Below are positions 33,856 through 40,889 of a stretch of 64,000 bases of DNA, in pieces; position 1 is the stretch's first letter; each line of letters starts with the position of its first letter. A program made the position numbers and the translations under genes. The DNA comes from Ensifer adhaerens (GTDB lineage Bacteria; Pseudomonadota; Alphaproteobacteria; Rhizobiales; Rhizobiaceae): contig NZ_CP118611.1 of assembly GCF_028993555.1 (NCBI RefSeq), forward strand, positions 2,193,501 through 2,257,500, in the 5' to 3' direction. The notes below the pieces were generated by a model. That model ran no database searches. It was not told the origin of the DNA and saw only the letters and a program-made list of their open reading frames with translations.

Positions 33856-34017
33856 CCGATTATCCTTGCCTGTTTCCGGCCACGCACGGTGTCGCGCAGG
33901 CTTTCCATTTTAGCGGAAGCGGGCCATTTGCGAAAATCCTTCGAGACGCTATGTGAACTGGAGATCATCGGCCGTGCAGGACCATGATCCGGACATTGCT
34001 GCAACAGGACGATACAC

Positions 34018-34443
34018 ATGAAAGCACGTGTTAAATGGGTGGAAGACCGGACCTTCGTCGGAGAGTCCGGAAGCGGCCACAAGGTCGTATTGGGAACCGC
34101 CTTCGGGGAGGAAGGGCGCACGCCGGGTCCGAGCCCGATGGAACTGGTGCTGATCGGCACCGGCGGTTGCTCGGCCTATGATGTCGTGCACATCCTGGAA
34201 AAGGGCCGCGAGCCGGTCGAGGATTGCGTCGTGGAACTCGATGCGGACCGCGCCGAGACGGAACCGCGCGTCTTCACCCGCATCCATATGCACTTCATCG
34301 TCAAAGGCCGCGGGCTCGCGGTCAACAAGGTCGAGCGCGCCGTTTCGCTTTCGATCGAAAAATACTGCTCGGCCTCGGCCATGCTCGCCAAGACCGCGAC
34401 GATCACGCACGACTTCGAGGTGATCGACACCAGCGCCGGCTGA
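34018..34443 (+). CDS. OsmC family protein
   Basis: OsmC/Ohr-like protein, 141 aa, of the YhfA-type branch. It begins MKARVKWVEDRTFVGESGSG, and carries the two family cysteines: Cys51 in GTGGCSAYDVV and Cys117 in EKYCSASAMLAKTATI, which reduce organic peroxides in characterised members. It stands alone with its own 160-bp upstream region. The role is probably thiol peroxidase activity in oxidative stress. Confidence 0.9.
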   Translation: MKARVKWVEDRTFVGESGSGHKVVLGTAFGEEGRTPGPSPMELVLIGTGGCSAYDVVHILEKGREPVEDCVVELDADRAETEPRVFTRIHMHFIVKGRGLAVNKVERAVSLSIEKYCSASAMLAKTATITHDFEVIDTSAG

Positions 34444-34510
34444 AACCTGCGCCGCCTCTCGCATTTAAGCGGCACGAGCAGCACCGACGAACGTGTTCAG
34501 GGCGTGATGG

Positions 34511-34891
34511 CTATCGGCGCGCCGGCTGAAACAGTTCGACGACATTTCCGGAGGGGTCGATCAACAGGATCTGCGCCCCTCCGGGACCCGTAACGATATC
34601 GTTGCGAAAGGTGACGCCAGCGCGGCGCAGCCGCTCCACTTCGGCGTTGAGATCATCGACAATCAGATGGATGCGGTTCCAACCGCCAGGCCCGGGCTTC
34701 TCGCCATCCGGCATCGGCCTGCCGGCCGAGCTCGTCGGCCCGCTGAGCAGCAGCCGCAGCGCTCCGCGCTGAACATCCGCGAAGGCCGGCGCGAAACTCG
34801 ACAGAACAGAAAAACCGAGATGGGTCGTGTACCAGGCGACCGCCGCCTGCACGTCGTCGACCATGTAACGGACGTTGACCGTTTCCGACAT
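34511..34891 (-). CDS. VOC family protein (glyoxalase/bleomycin-resistance-like)
   Basis: Small vicinal-oxygen-chelate protein, 126 aa, with one two-module fold: MSETVNVRYMVDDVQAAVAW and YTTHLGFSVL in the first module, WNRIHLIVDDLNAEVERLRR and GAQILLIDPSGNVVELFQPA in the second. Metal ligands would be the His of RIHL and the late Glu of NVVELF. Functions in the family range from glyoxalase to antibiotic binding; none can be chosen. The start at 34891 is supported by AAAGG upstream. It follows the cyclase-TPR gene by 45 bp on the same strand. Confidence 0.85.
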   Translation of the reverse strand: MSETVNVRYMVDDVQAAVAWYTTHLGFSVLSSFAPAFADVQRGALRLLLSGPTSSAGRPMPDGEKPGPGGWNRIHLIVDDLNAEVERLRRAGVTFRNDIVTGPGGAQILLIDPSGNVVELFQPARR

Positions 34892-34936
34892 TGCCTTTCC
34901 TCCAACCGAGCACGACTGCCGCGGCGCCGCCACGCC

Positions 34937-36667
34937 TCATTCCGGCAACCCCGCAAGCCGCAGGCCTTCAACATAACGCGCAAGCAAGGCCTCATCCCGA
35001 TAGGGTGCGCGAGAACCGTATCGTTCGATCGAGAATTCCGGATTGAGCTTCAGGAGCTCGTCGGCGGCACGACGTGCTTCCTCCAGGCGACCGAGTTGCG
35101 CGTAGGTCGCGGCGAGCAGTCGATAGGCCGAACCAAGATCGGCCATCTTTTCCAGGAGCGCCAACGCCTCTGCGTATTGGCCCGAGAGATATTTCGCGGC
35201 AGCGACGTTCCAGAAATACCAGTCGGGGCGACTGGGGTTCAGCCGCAAGGCCAGCTCTCCGATCCTGATCGCGTCCTGAAGCAGACCGAGGTAGCCCAGG
35301 GCATCGCAATACTCCGCAAGCAGATCGCAATTGTTGGGCGCCAGTTCGCGGCCACGCTCGTAGCAACCGATTGCCCGCTCCGCCTCTCGCCTCCACAGAT
35401 GCACGACGCCGAGCGCCCAGTGCACGTCGGCGTCGCGGGGGCTGCGCTCCAGCGCCTTGTTTGCCCAGGCGAAGGCATTGGCGAGCGTGGTTTCCATATC
35501 AACGCGCTCGTTCCACTTCAGCTTTCGTATCTCCAGCCAGGCCAGCCCGAGATAGCCGCGCGCGTAAGCCGGATCAGCGTCAATCGCTGCCAGGAACATC
35601 TCCTTCGCCAACCTGACGTCATCCGGTTTCAGGCTCTTTTCAACGTGTCGACCACGCAGATAGAAATCGTAGGCGCTCGACCCTTTGAGCGGCTCGGCGA
35701 GAACCCTGTATCGTTCGGCTTCTTCGATCTTGACATTCAACGCCGCCGGAATGGAGCGGGACAACTCGTCCTGGACGTCAAACATGTCGATGAGGTCGAA
35801 GTCGTATTTCTCCGCCCAGATGTGTTCGCCAGTGGCGTTCGTCAGGTTGGCATTGACCCTGACACGATCGGCAACGCGCCTGACGCTGCCTTCAAGCGTG
35901 TAGTAGGCGGCTGGTGCGTGGTGTTGCGGTTCGACGTGCGGCACCCGAACAATCACGTTCAACCCGGAGAAACGCGACAATGCTGCGACGACATCCTGCG
36001 TTATGCCGGCAGCGAAATATTCCTGGTCGGGATTGCCGCTCAGATTTTCGAAGCGCGACACATGGAGGAGCGTTCGGCCCGACTTGACCGGAGGGTTTTC
36101 TCGCACCTCTTGTGACGGTGGCGCCATGAGCGCGCCGAGCCCGGACCCGGCGTCGTCGATGAAGACATTGTAGACGTGGACGGGGCGGCCGATGTTCTTC
36201 AATACCTGCTCGCCCCTATCTTCGAAGCGGATGCCCAGGCGACCGCCCAAGGTGTCGTGAACCGAGGAGGAGACCGATACCCCACCCGGTTTGGCGAGGC
36301 TCTCGATGCGCGCCGCCACATTGACGCCGTCGCCATAGACGTCGCCGTCTTCAACCAGGATGTCGCCGATATTGATCCCGATGCGAAATTCCATCCGGCG
36401 ATCCGGACGTATGCCTGCGTTTCTGTTCCGCATTCCCCGCTGGATCTCGACCGCGCAGAGAATTGCGTCTTCCACGGCGCGGAACTCCACCAGCATACCG
36501 TCGCCGATGAGCTTGACGATGCGCCCGTGATGCGCGGCGACCTCGACGTCCCAAAGCTCCTGTCGATGAGCCATGAGGGCCGCAAGCGTGCCCTTCTCAT
36601 CGAGCTCCATCAGCCGGCTATAGCCCGCCACGTCCGCGGCCATGATGACCGAGAGCTTTTGTTCCAT
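34937..36667 (-). CDS. class III adenylate/guanylate cyclase with TolB-like and TPR domains
   Basis: Predicted nucleotide cyclase, 576 aa. Catalytic domain at about residues 5-170: Asp12 in MAADVAGYSRLMELDEKG and Asp56 in LIGDGMLVEFRAVEDA are the metal ligands; EDGDVYGDGVNVAARIESLA is the central motif. A TolB-like segment follows (LHVSRFENLSGNPDQEYFAA, HIWAEKYDFDLIDMFDVQDE) and then TPR repeats to the end (NKALERSPRDADVHWALGVV, ELALRLNPSRPDWYFWNVAA). The start at 36667 has GGGGG upstream; the frame continues to 36748 without support. It is a paralogue of the protein at 7514-9244 with the same order and length. Confidence 0.92.
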   Translation of the reverse strand: MEQKLSVIMAADVAGYSRLMELDEKGTLAALMAHRQELWDVEVAAHHGRIVKLIGDGMLVEFRAVEDAILCAVEIQRGMRNRNAGIRPDRRMEFRIGINIGDILVEDGDVYGDGVNVAARIESLAKPGGVSVSSSVHDTLGGRLGIRFEDRGEQVLKNIGRPVHVYNVFIDDAGSGLGALMAPPSQEVRENPPVKSGRTLLHVSRFENLSGNPDQEYFAAGITQDVVAALSRFSGLNVIVRVPHVEPQHHAPAAYYTLEGSVRRVADRVRVNANLTNATGEHIWAEKYDFDLIDMFDVQDELSRSIPAALNVKIEEAERYRVLAEPLKGSSAYDFYLRGRHVEKSLKPDDVRLAKEMFLAAIDADPAYARGYLGLAWLEIRKLKWNERVDMETTLANAFAWANKALERSPRDADVHWALGVVHLWRREAERAIGCYERGRELAPNNCDLLAEYCDALGYLGLLQDAIRIGELALRLNPSRPDWYFWNVAAAKYLSGQYAEALALLEKMADLGSAYRLLAATYAQLGRLEEARRAADELLKLNPEFSIERYGSRAPYRDEALLARYVEGLRLAGLPE

Positions 36668-36781
36668 CGGCGCCCCCAGGCTCCTGCATCCATATGGATA
36701 GCACATCCGGACGCGCGGGGCACCGAAAGAGCCATCGCCTGGCGGCAATGATCTCTGGGGGTGAGTTGATAGCCGGGCAAC

Positions 36782-37753
36782 TCAATCGCGGTAGAAGTTG
36801 CGGCGCCAGCGGTGAGCGCTCAGCTTCGCCCGTTGAGCATCCGGCAAGCCAAGGCCGTCGCCGATGGCGCAGTTGCGCTCGACGTTGCGAACCGAGCGCA
36901 TGCCGGGAATGACGGTCGATACGGCCGGGTGGCTAAGCACGAAGCGCAGCGCCGTTTCGGCAAGCGCATCGGGTTTGATCTCCAGGTCTTCGACGATCTT
37001 CTGCGTGCGCTCCTCGACCTCGCGCTTGCGCTCGCCGCGGAAATAAGTCTCGCGAAAGTCCCCTTCGGGGAAGACGGTATCGGCACGGATCTGGCCGGTC
37101 AGCCCGCCTTCGTCCAGCGCCACGCGGACGATGACGCCGACATTGTGCTTCAGGCAGGCGGGCAAGAGCTTTTCCTCTGGCGCCTGTTCGAAGATGTTGT
37201 AGATCACCTGCACGCTGTCGACCACTCCGGTCTCGATCAACCTCAGCGCGTTGTCGGGTTCGTAGTCATTGATCGAGACGCCGAAAAACCGGATCTTGCC
37301 GTCGCGCTTCAGTCGCTCGACCGCCTCCAGCCAGTCGCCACGGCCGACCCACTCATCCGACCAGACATGGAACTGCTGCACGTCGATCGTCTCGACGCCG
37401 AGATTGCGCAGGCTCGTCTCGGTACAGGCAATCACATGATCGGCCGGAAAGGTCTGCTCGGCCGGCGTGCCGGCTTGGGCTGGCCATTGCATGTTCTTCG
37501 GCGGGATCTTGGTGGCGACATGGATCGTTTCCGACCGCTCGCGCAGCAAAGCCCCGATCAGCTTCTCGCTGTGGCCCTGGCCGTAGCCAAGCGCCGTATC
37601 GATGAAGTTGAGACCGAGATCGACGGCGCGATTGAGGGCGCGGGCGGACTCGTCGTCGCTCGCTCCCCGCCAATGACTCTTGCCGATGCCCCAGGCACCA
37701 TAACCGATTTCGGAAACGCGAAGGCCGCTGCGGCCGAAGGTTCTGTAGTGCAT
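36782..37753 (-). CDS. aldo/keto reductase
   Basis: NADPH-dependent oxidoreductase, 323 aa, TIM barrel. It begins [20 protein letters not shown]; catalytic Asp52 and Tyr57 ([20 protein letters not shown]), Lys82 (HVATKIPP) and the substrate His in [11 protein letters not shown] are present. The C-terminal cofactor region reads [15 protein letters not shown]. The 20-residue final stretch ([14 protein letters not shown]) is typical of the YajO/YhdN-like AKR group. The start is ATG 37753; the frame runs open to 38014 but contains no family sequence. It is monocistronic. The substrate is unknown. Confidence 0.92.
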   Translation of the reverse strand: MHYRTFGRSGLRVSEIGYGAWGIGKSHWRGASDDESARALNRAVDLGLNFIDTALGYGQGHSEKLIGALLRERSETIHVATKIPPKNMQWPAQAGTPAEQTFPADHVIACTETSLRNLGVETIDVQQFHVWSDEWVGRGDWLEAVERLKRDGKIRFFGVSINDYEPDNALRLIETGVVDSVQVIYNIFEQAPEEKLLPACLKHNVGVIVRVALDEGGLTGQIRADTVFPEGDFRETYFRGERKREVEERTQKIVEDLEIKPDALAETALRFVLSHPAVSTVIPGMRSVRNVERNCAIGDGLGLPDAQRAKLSAHRWRRNFYRD

Positions 37754-37880
37754 GATGCGCTCGCTGGCGTTGGAAGAGGCGGGATGTCGCCGGTAATCTA
37801 GGGTTCGGCCTTCAGTCGTCAACCACATTGGCGTCGCCGAGATCGGGTGATTTCCAGTCACACCCGCTCGTCTCAGCGCC

Positions 37881-38297
37881 CTACGCAAGGAGCCAGAAAA
37901 TGACCGCGGACAGGAAGATGAACGCGAGCACCAGTCCCATGAACTGTCGGACTGCCTCGCTGGTATTGTCGCCGAGCACGGCCGTCCAAACCGGCCCGCC
38001 GACGCCTTCGTCATCGCGCATATCGCGAGTGGAAAGCAGCTTGCCGATCTTCGTCGCCGGACGGCTATAGTCGCGTGGAGGCGGCTGGCGGCTCAGATCG
38101 GGGACAGCGGTGGCCGCCAGGTCCGGCGCGACCAGGCCGCCGTCGCCCGCGTCGACGATGTGGGCGCCCCGTCCATCTGCCTCGGGTCGGCTGCGTGCAC
38201 CGTCACTTTCCGCCCGGCGCAGACGTCCCGCTCTATGGTGGAACGCCCACCGCGGTGATTTCGGCGCCACGTTGGACTTCAAGTGCCGGATGGACAT
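37881..38297 (-). CDS. hypothetical protein with one C-terminal membrane helix
   Basis: Unrecognised 138-aa protein. It has a basic N-terminus ([20 protein letters not shown]), a proline/arginine-rich, probably disordered middle ([20 protein letters not shown]) and a single hydrophobic helix at the very end ([20 protein letters not shown]), so it is probably tail-anchored in the inner membrane facing the cytoplasm. ATG 38297 has GGAGGG upstream. It lies 84 bp downstream, on the same strand, of the CCUCCUCCC sRNA array, whose last hairpin is a terminator; read-through could link them. No function can be assigned. Confidence 0.75.
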   Translation of the reverse strand: MSIRHLKSNVAPKSPRWAFHHRAGRLRRAESDGARSRPEADGRGAHIVDAGDGGLVAPDLAATAVPDLSRQPPPRDYSRPATKIGKLLSTRDMRDDEGVGGPVWTAVLGDNTSEAVRQFMGLVLAFIFLSAVIFWLLA

Positions 38298-38380
38298 TGG
38301 ACCCTCCTTCGGCTTCAACTGTCTAGTCGGCACTTTGTTCCGCAGGGCACGTGCGGTAGCTGGCCTTCCGGTCGGGCGAA

Positions 38381-38418
38381 AACAAAAGAGCCCGCCGCGG
38401 GAGGAGCGGCAGGCTCTT
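38381..38418 (-). terminator. intrinsic terminator that is also the fourth CCUCCC-loop hairpin
   Basis: Stem AAGAGCC-T-GCCGC / GCGGC-G-GGCTCTT with loop TCCTCCC, followed on the minus strand by TTTTGTT. It ends the sRNA array. Confidence 0.8.
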
Positions 38419-38538
38419 GGAAAGCCGATCAGCAACCTTGGGAGGAGGAGTGGCGCTGATCTCGCAAACGACCTTTGGGAGGAGGAGTAAGGTCGTTCGC
38501 CGGTCGAAGCTCTGCGGGAGGAGGTGCATCGCTTCGAT
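38381..38538 (-). ncRNA. tandem anti-Shine-Dalgarno sRNA array (CcsR/cuckoo type), four hairpins
   Basis: Read on the minus strand, four consecutive stem-loops each expose CCTCCTCCC (the last one TCCTCCC) in the loop. Stems: 38504-38510/38531-38537 with inner pairs; 38467-38475/38489-38497 (9 bp); 38427-38433/38455-38461 (7 bp); and 38386-38398/38406-38418, a GC-rich stem followed by a T-run on the minus strand. A -10 like TATATT (38545-38550) places the start near 38538, giving a transcript of about 160 nt. The stems differ in sequence while the loops are conserved, as in alphaproteobacterial CcsR/cuckoo RNAs, whose CCUCCUCCC loops resemble an anti-Shine-Dalgarno. Family membership is by pattern recognition. 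Confidence 0.8.
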
Positions 38539-38544
38539 GATTTG

Positions 38545-38550
38545 AATATA
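38545..38550 (-). promoter_or_regulatory. candidate -10 element of the sRNA array
   Basis: TATATT on the minus strand, seven bases before the first hairpin. No good housekeeping -35 lies at 16-18 nt, so an alternative sigma factor or an activator may be needed. Confidence 0.4.
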
Positions 38551-38730
38551 CAGCGATCCCGCCGAAATCGTAGATGGGATTTCGCAAGCCAGCCATGCGT
38601 CCCGCGCGCGACACGATGCCCAGGCCTCGCGTCTCCGACGGACGGTTCCCCTCGTTCATCACGCCATTTCGATTTTACTCAGCCAGACGCAGCCATTAGG
38701 CTTCCCCGAAACCTGATGGGAGAGAGATCA

Positions 38731-39354
38731 ATGAGAAGCGGATTTGCAGCTCTCGCATTCGTCCTGGCCTTCACCGGAGCGGCCCATGCTCAGGACACCA
38801 GCATGAGTTTCTTCGTCACCAGCGTTAATCCCGGAAAGGGCGGAGATCTTGGCGGGCTCGCGGGCGCTGACGCCTATTGCGACACCTTGGCAAAGGCTAC
38901 AGGGTCTACCGGCAAGACATGGAAAGCCTATCTGTCCACCGACAGCGAAAATGCCAAGGACCGGATCGGCAAGGGGCCATGGTACAACGCCAAGGGCGAG
39001 AAGATCGCAGACGACGTCGCCTCCCTCCATGGTGACAAGAACAATCTGACCAAACAGACCGCGCTCAATGAGAAAGGCGAGGTCATCAACGGGCGTGGCG
39101 ACACACCCAACCGTCATGATATCCTGACCGGCTCTAAGGCCGACGGTACTGCGGCGCCGGATACCTGCGGCAACTGGACGATGGGCGGCGCCGACGGCGC
39201 GGCGATCGTCGGTCACAGCGACCGCACGGGCCTGAACGATTCCGCTGAGGCCAAATCCTGGAATTCGTCACACACGACGCGGGGAGGCTGCACCATCGAA
39301 GCCTTCAAGGGTACGGGCGGCGAGGGCCTCTTCTATTGCTTCGCCGCAAATTGA
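38731..39354 (+). CDS. exported lectin-like protein (conserved rhizobial hypothetical)
   Basis: Secreted or periplasmic protein, 207 aa. Signal peptide MRSGFAALAFVLAFTGAAHA, then a domain resembling C-type-lectin-like/DUF1554 folds: SFFVTSVNPGKGGDLGGLAG, ADAYCDTLAKATG, TWKAYLSTDS and a C-terminal FKGTGGEGLFYCFAAN. Four cysteines in the mature part (AYC, DTC, GGC, FYC) could form two disulfides. Homologous-looking proteins in rhizobia are often named lectin; sugar binding is not shown here. GGGAGAGAG precedes ATG 38731. The 430 bp upstream hold the opposite-strand sRNA array. Confidence 0.82.
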   Translation: MRSGFAALAFVLAFTGAAHAQDTSMSFFVTSVNPGKGGDLGGLAGADAYCDTLAKATGSTGKTWKAYLSTDSENAKDRIGKGPWYNAKGEKIADDVASLHGDKNNLTKQTALNEKGEVINGRGDTPNRHDILTGSKADGTAAPDTCGNWTMGGADGAAIVGHSDRTGLNDSAEAKSWNSSHTTRGGCTIEAFKGTGGEGLFYCFAAN

Positions 39355-39441
39355 ACACTTGCGGGAAGAAACGGATATCGCCTTCTTCCTCCTTGCAGCG
39401 CCGCGCGCCTTATCAGACACGCTGGGCTGTAGCCTCTGAAT

Positions 39442-39491
39442 TGCTGCATGTTTTTGTCCCTCACCAGAGCGATCGAAGGAAACATGCAGCA
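39442..39491. repeat. dispersed rhizobial-type inverted repeat (TGCTGCATGTTT...AAACATGCAGCA)
   Basis: Perfect 12-bp arms at 39442-39453 and 39480-39491 around a 26-bp centre, inside the 190-bp space between the lectin-like gene and the convergent HlyD gene. The arm sequence, with the following TTTTGTCC and the preceding GAAGG, resembles a short palindromic element that I recall as common between genes in Rhizobiaceae. It could also form a strong hairpin ending both transcripts. Confidence 0.55.
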
Positions 39492-39542
39492 GATGCCGAT
39501 CGGCGAAAGGGTCGGCCTTAGAACAGGCATCGAAGGCCTCAA

Positions 39543-40883
39543 TCAGTTCTCCATGAAGGCGCGGGCCATGCTGTCGCGGATCGGCTTCGTGAGATAGTCG
39601 AAGAAGGTCCGCTCGGCCGTCTGGATAAGGATTTCGGCGGGCATGCCCGGCGTCACGGCAAAGTTATGGACCCTTGCGAGTTCACTTGCGGGCAGGCTCA
39701 CACGGGCCAGGTAGACCTCACGCGTACCGTCCTGCGTCTGGACGGGCAAAGCGTCGGCAGACAGATAGAAGACCTGGCCGTTGAGAACCGGCGTCGTGCG
39801 CTGGTTGAGCGCCGTCAGTCGCACGGTTGCCTTCTCACCGACCTTGATATTGTCGATCTCGGTGCGCAGAACCTGCGCTTCGATGATGAGAGGCACATCG
39901 GCCGGCAGGATTTCCATGATCGGCTTGCCGCTTTCGATGACGCCGCCTGATGTGTGGTAGTGCATCCTGATAACCGTGCCAGTTACCGGCGCGTTGATCG
40001 TGGCGCGACGCAACACGTTGGTAGCACCGCGCAATTGCTCGCGCACTGTATCCAGTTCGGCTTCAGCCTTCTGCAACTCGTCGAGCGCCGCCTCTTTGTA
40101 GCTCTCTTCCGTCTGGTTCACCTGTTGCTCCTGCTTCAGGATCTGTGCACCGGTTTCGGAGACTTCGGACATGAGCCGGCCGATCTGACCCTCGGCATCG
40201 GCGATCGCCCGCTGGATGGTCTTGATCTCCGTCTTGCGGATCAGGTCTTTCGCCAAGAGCACTTTCTTGCCGGCATATTCCTCGTCGAGAAGGGCGCGCT
40301 GCTCGCGAACTGCCTTCAACTGCTCCTGAAAGCCTTCGGACCGGAATTCCAGGCTCTCGATGTTGCGTTTCAACAGGCCGATATCGCTATCAAGCTTGCT
40401 TCTCCAGGTCTGGAAATTGAGCTGCTGGCTTTGCACGATCGGGCGGATCTCAGGGTCATCCTTCAGATGCTGCGTGATCGCCTCCGGCAAAGTGATTTCC
40501 TTGAGACCGTGGGCCTGTGCACTCAGTCGAGCGACAATCGCCTCAAGTCGTGCCCGCCGCAGAAAGAACTGGCGCTCGTTTGCCTGCGCCGCTGTCTCGT
40601 CCAGTCGCACCAACGGCTGGTCGATGGTGACGTGGTCGCCCTCGCTGACCAGAATTTCCTTGATGATCCCGCCTTCGAAATGCTGGATCACCTTGTTCTG
40701 GCCGGTTGCGACGAAGCTTCCCTGGGCGATGATGGCCGCCGCCAACGGTGCGGTGACGGCCCAGGCACCAAAGCCGCCGAATGTGACGCCGATCAGCACG
40801 AAGCCGATCAGCGTGTGTTGCCAGATGGAGCGCGGAACCTCCGCGTACCATGTCAAGTCCTGTGCTTTGGCTGCGTCTGCCAT
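39543..40883 (-). CDS. prsE: type I secretion periplasmic adaptor, HlyD family (PrsE-like)
   Basis: Membrane-fusion protein of a type I secretion system, 446 aa. It has a short cytoplasmic N-terminus, one transmembrane helix at about residues 22-45 (HTLIGFVLIGVTFGGFGAWA), a lipoyl half (GSFVATGQNKVIQHFEGGII), a long coiled-coil hairpin at about 90-280 and the second half with the typical end AEILIQTAERTFFDYLTKPI. The length fits PrsE/LapC-type adaptors. It is the last gene of the four-gene operon, 6 bp after the ABC-protein gene. A TolC-like outer-membrane partner is not in the window. Confidence 0.92.
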   Translation of the reverse strand: MADAAKAQDLTWYAEVPRSIWQHTLIGFVLIGVTFGGFGAWAVTAPLAAAIIAQGSFVATGQNKVIQHFEGGIIKEILVSEGDHVTIDQPLVRLDETAAQANERQFFLRRARLEAIVARLSAQAHGLKEITLPEAITQHLKDDPEIRPIVQSQQLNFQTWRSKLDSDIGLLKRNIESLEFRSEGFQEQLKAVREQRALLDEEYAGKKVLLAKDLIRKTEIKTIQRAIADAEGQIGRLMSEVSETGAQILKQEQQVNQTEESYKEAALDELQKAEAELDTVREQLRGATNVLRRATINAPVTGTVIRMHYHTSGGVIESGKPIMEILPADVPLIIEAQVLRTEIDNIKVGEKATVRLTALNQRTTPVLNGQVFYLSADALPVQTQDGTREVYLARVSLPASELARVHNFAVTPGMPAEILIQTAERTFFDYLTKPIRDSMARAFMEN

Positions 40884-40889
40884 GGTCGC

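Noticed and set aside
38429..38662. 77-codon minus-strand frame covering the hairpin array
   Set aside because: The frame crosses four stem-loops and its C-terminal half merely translates CCTCCTCCC repeats; the RNA structure explains the region better.
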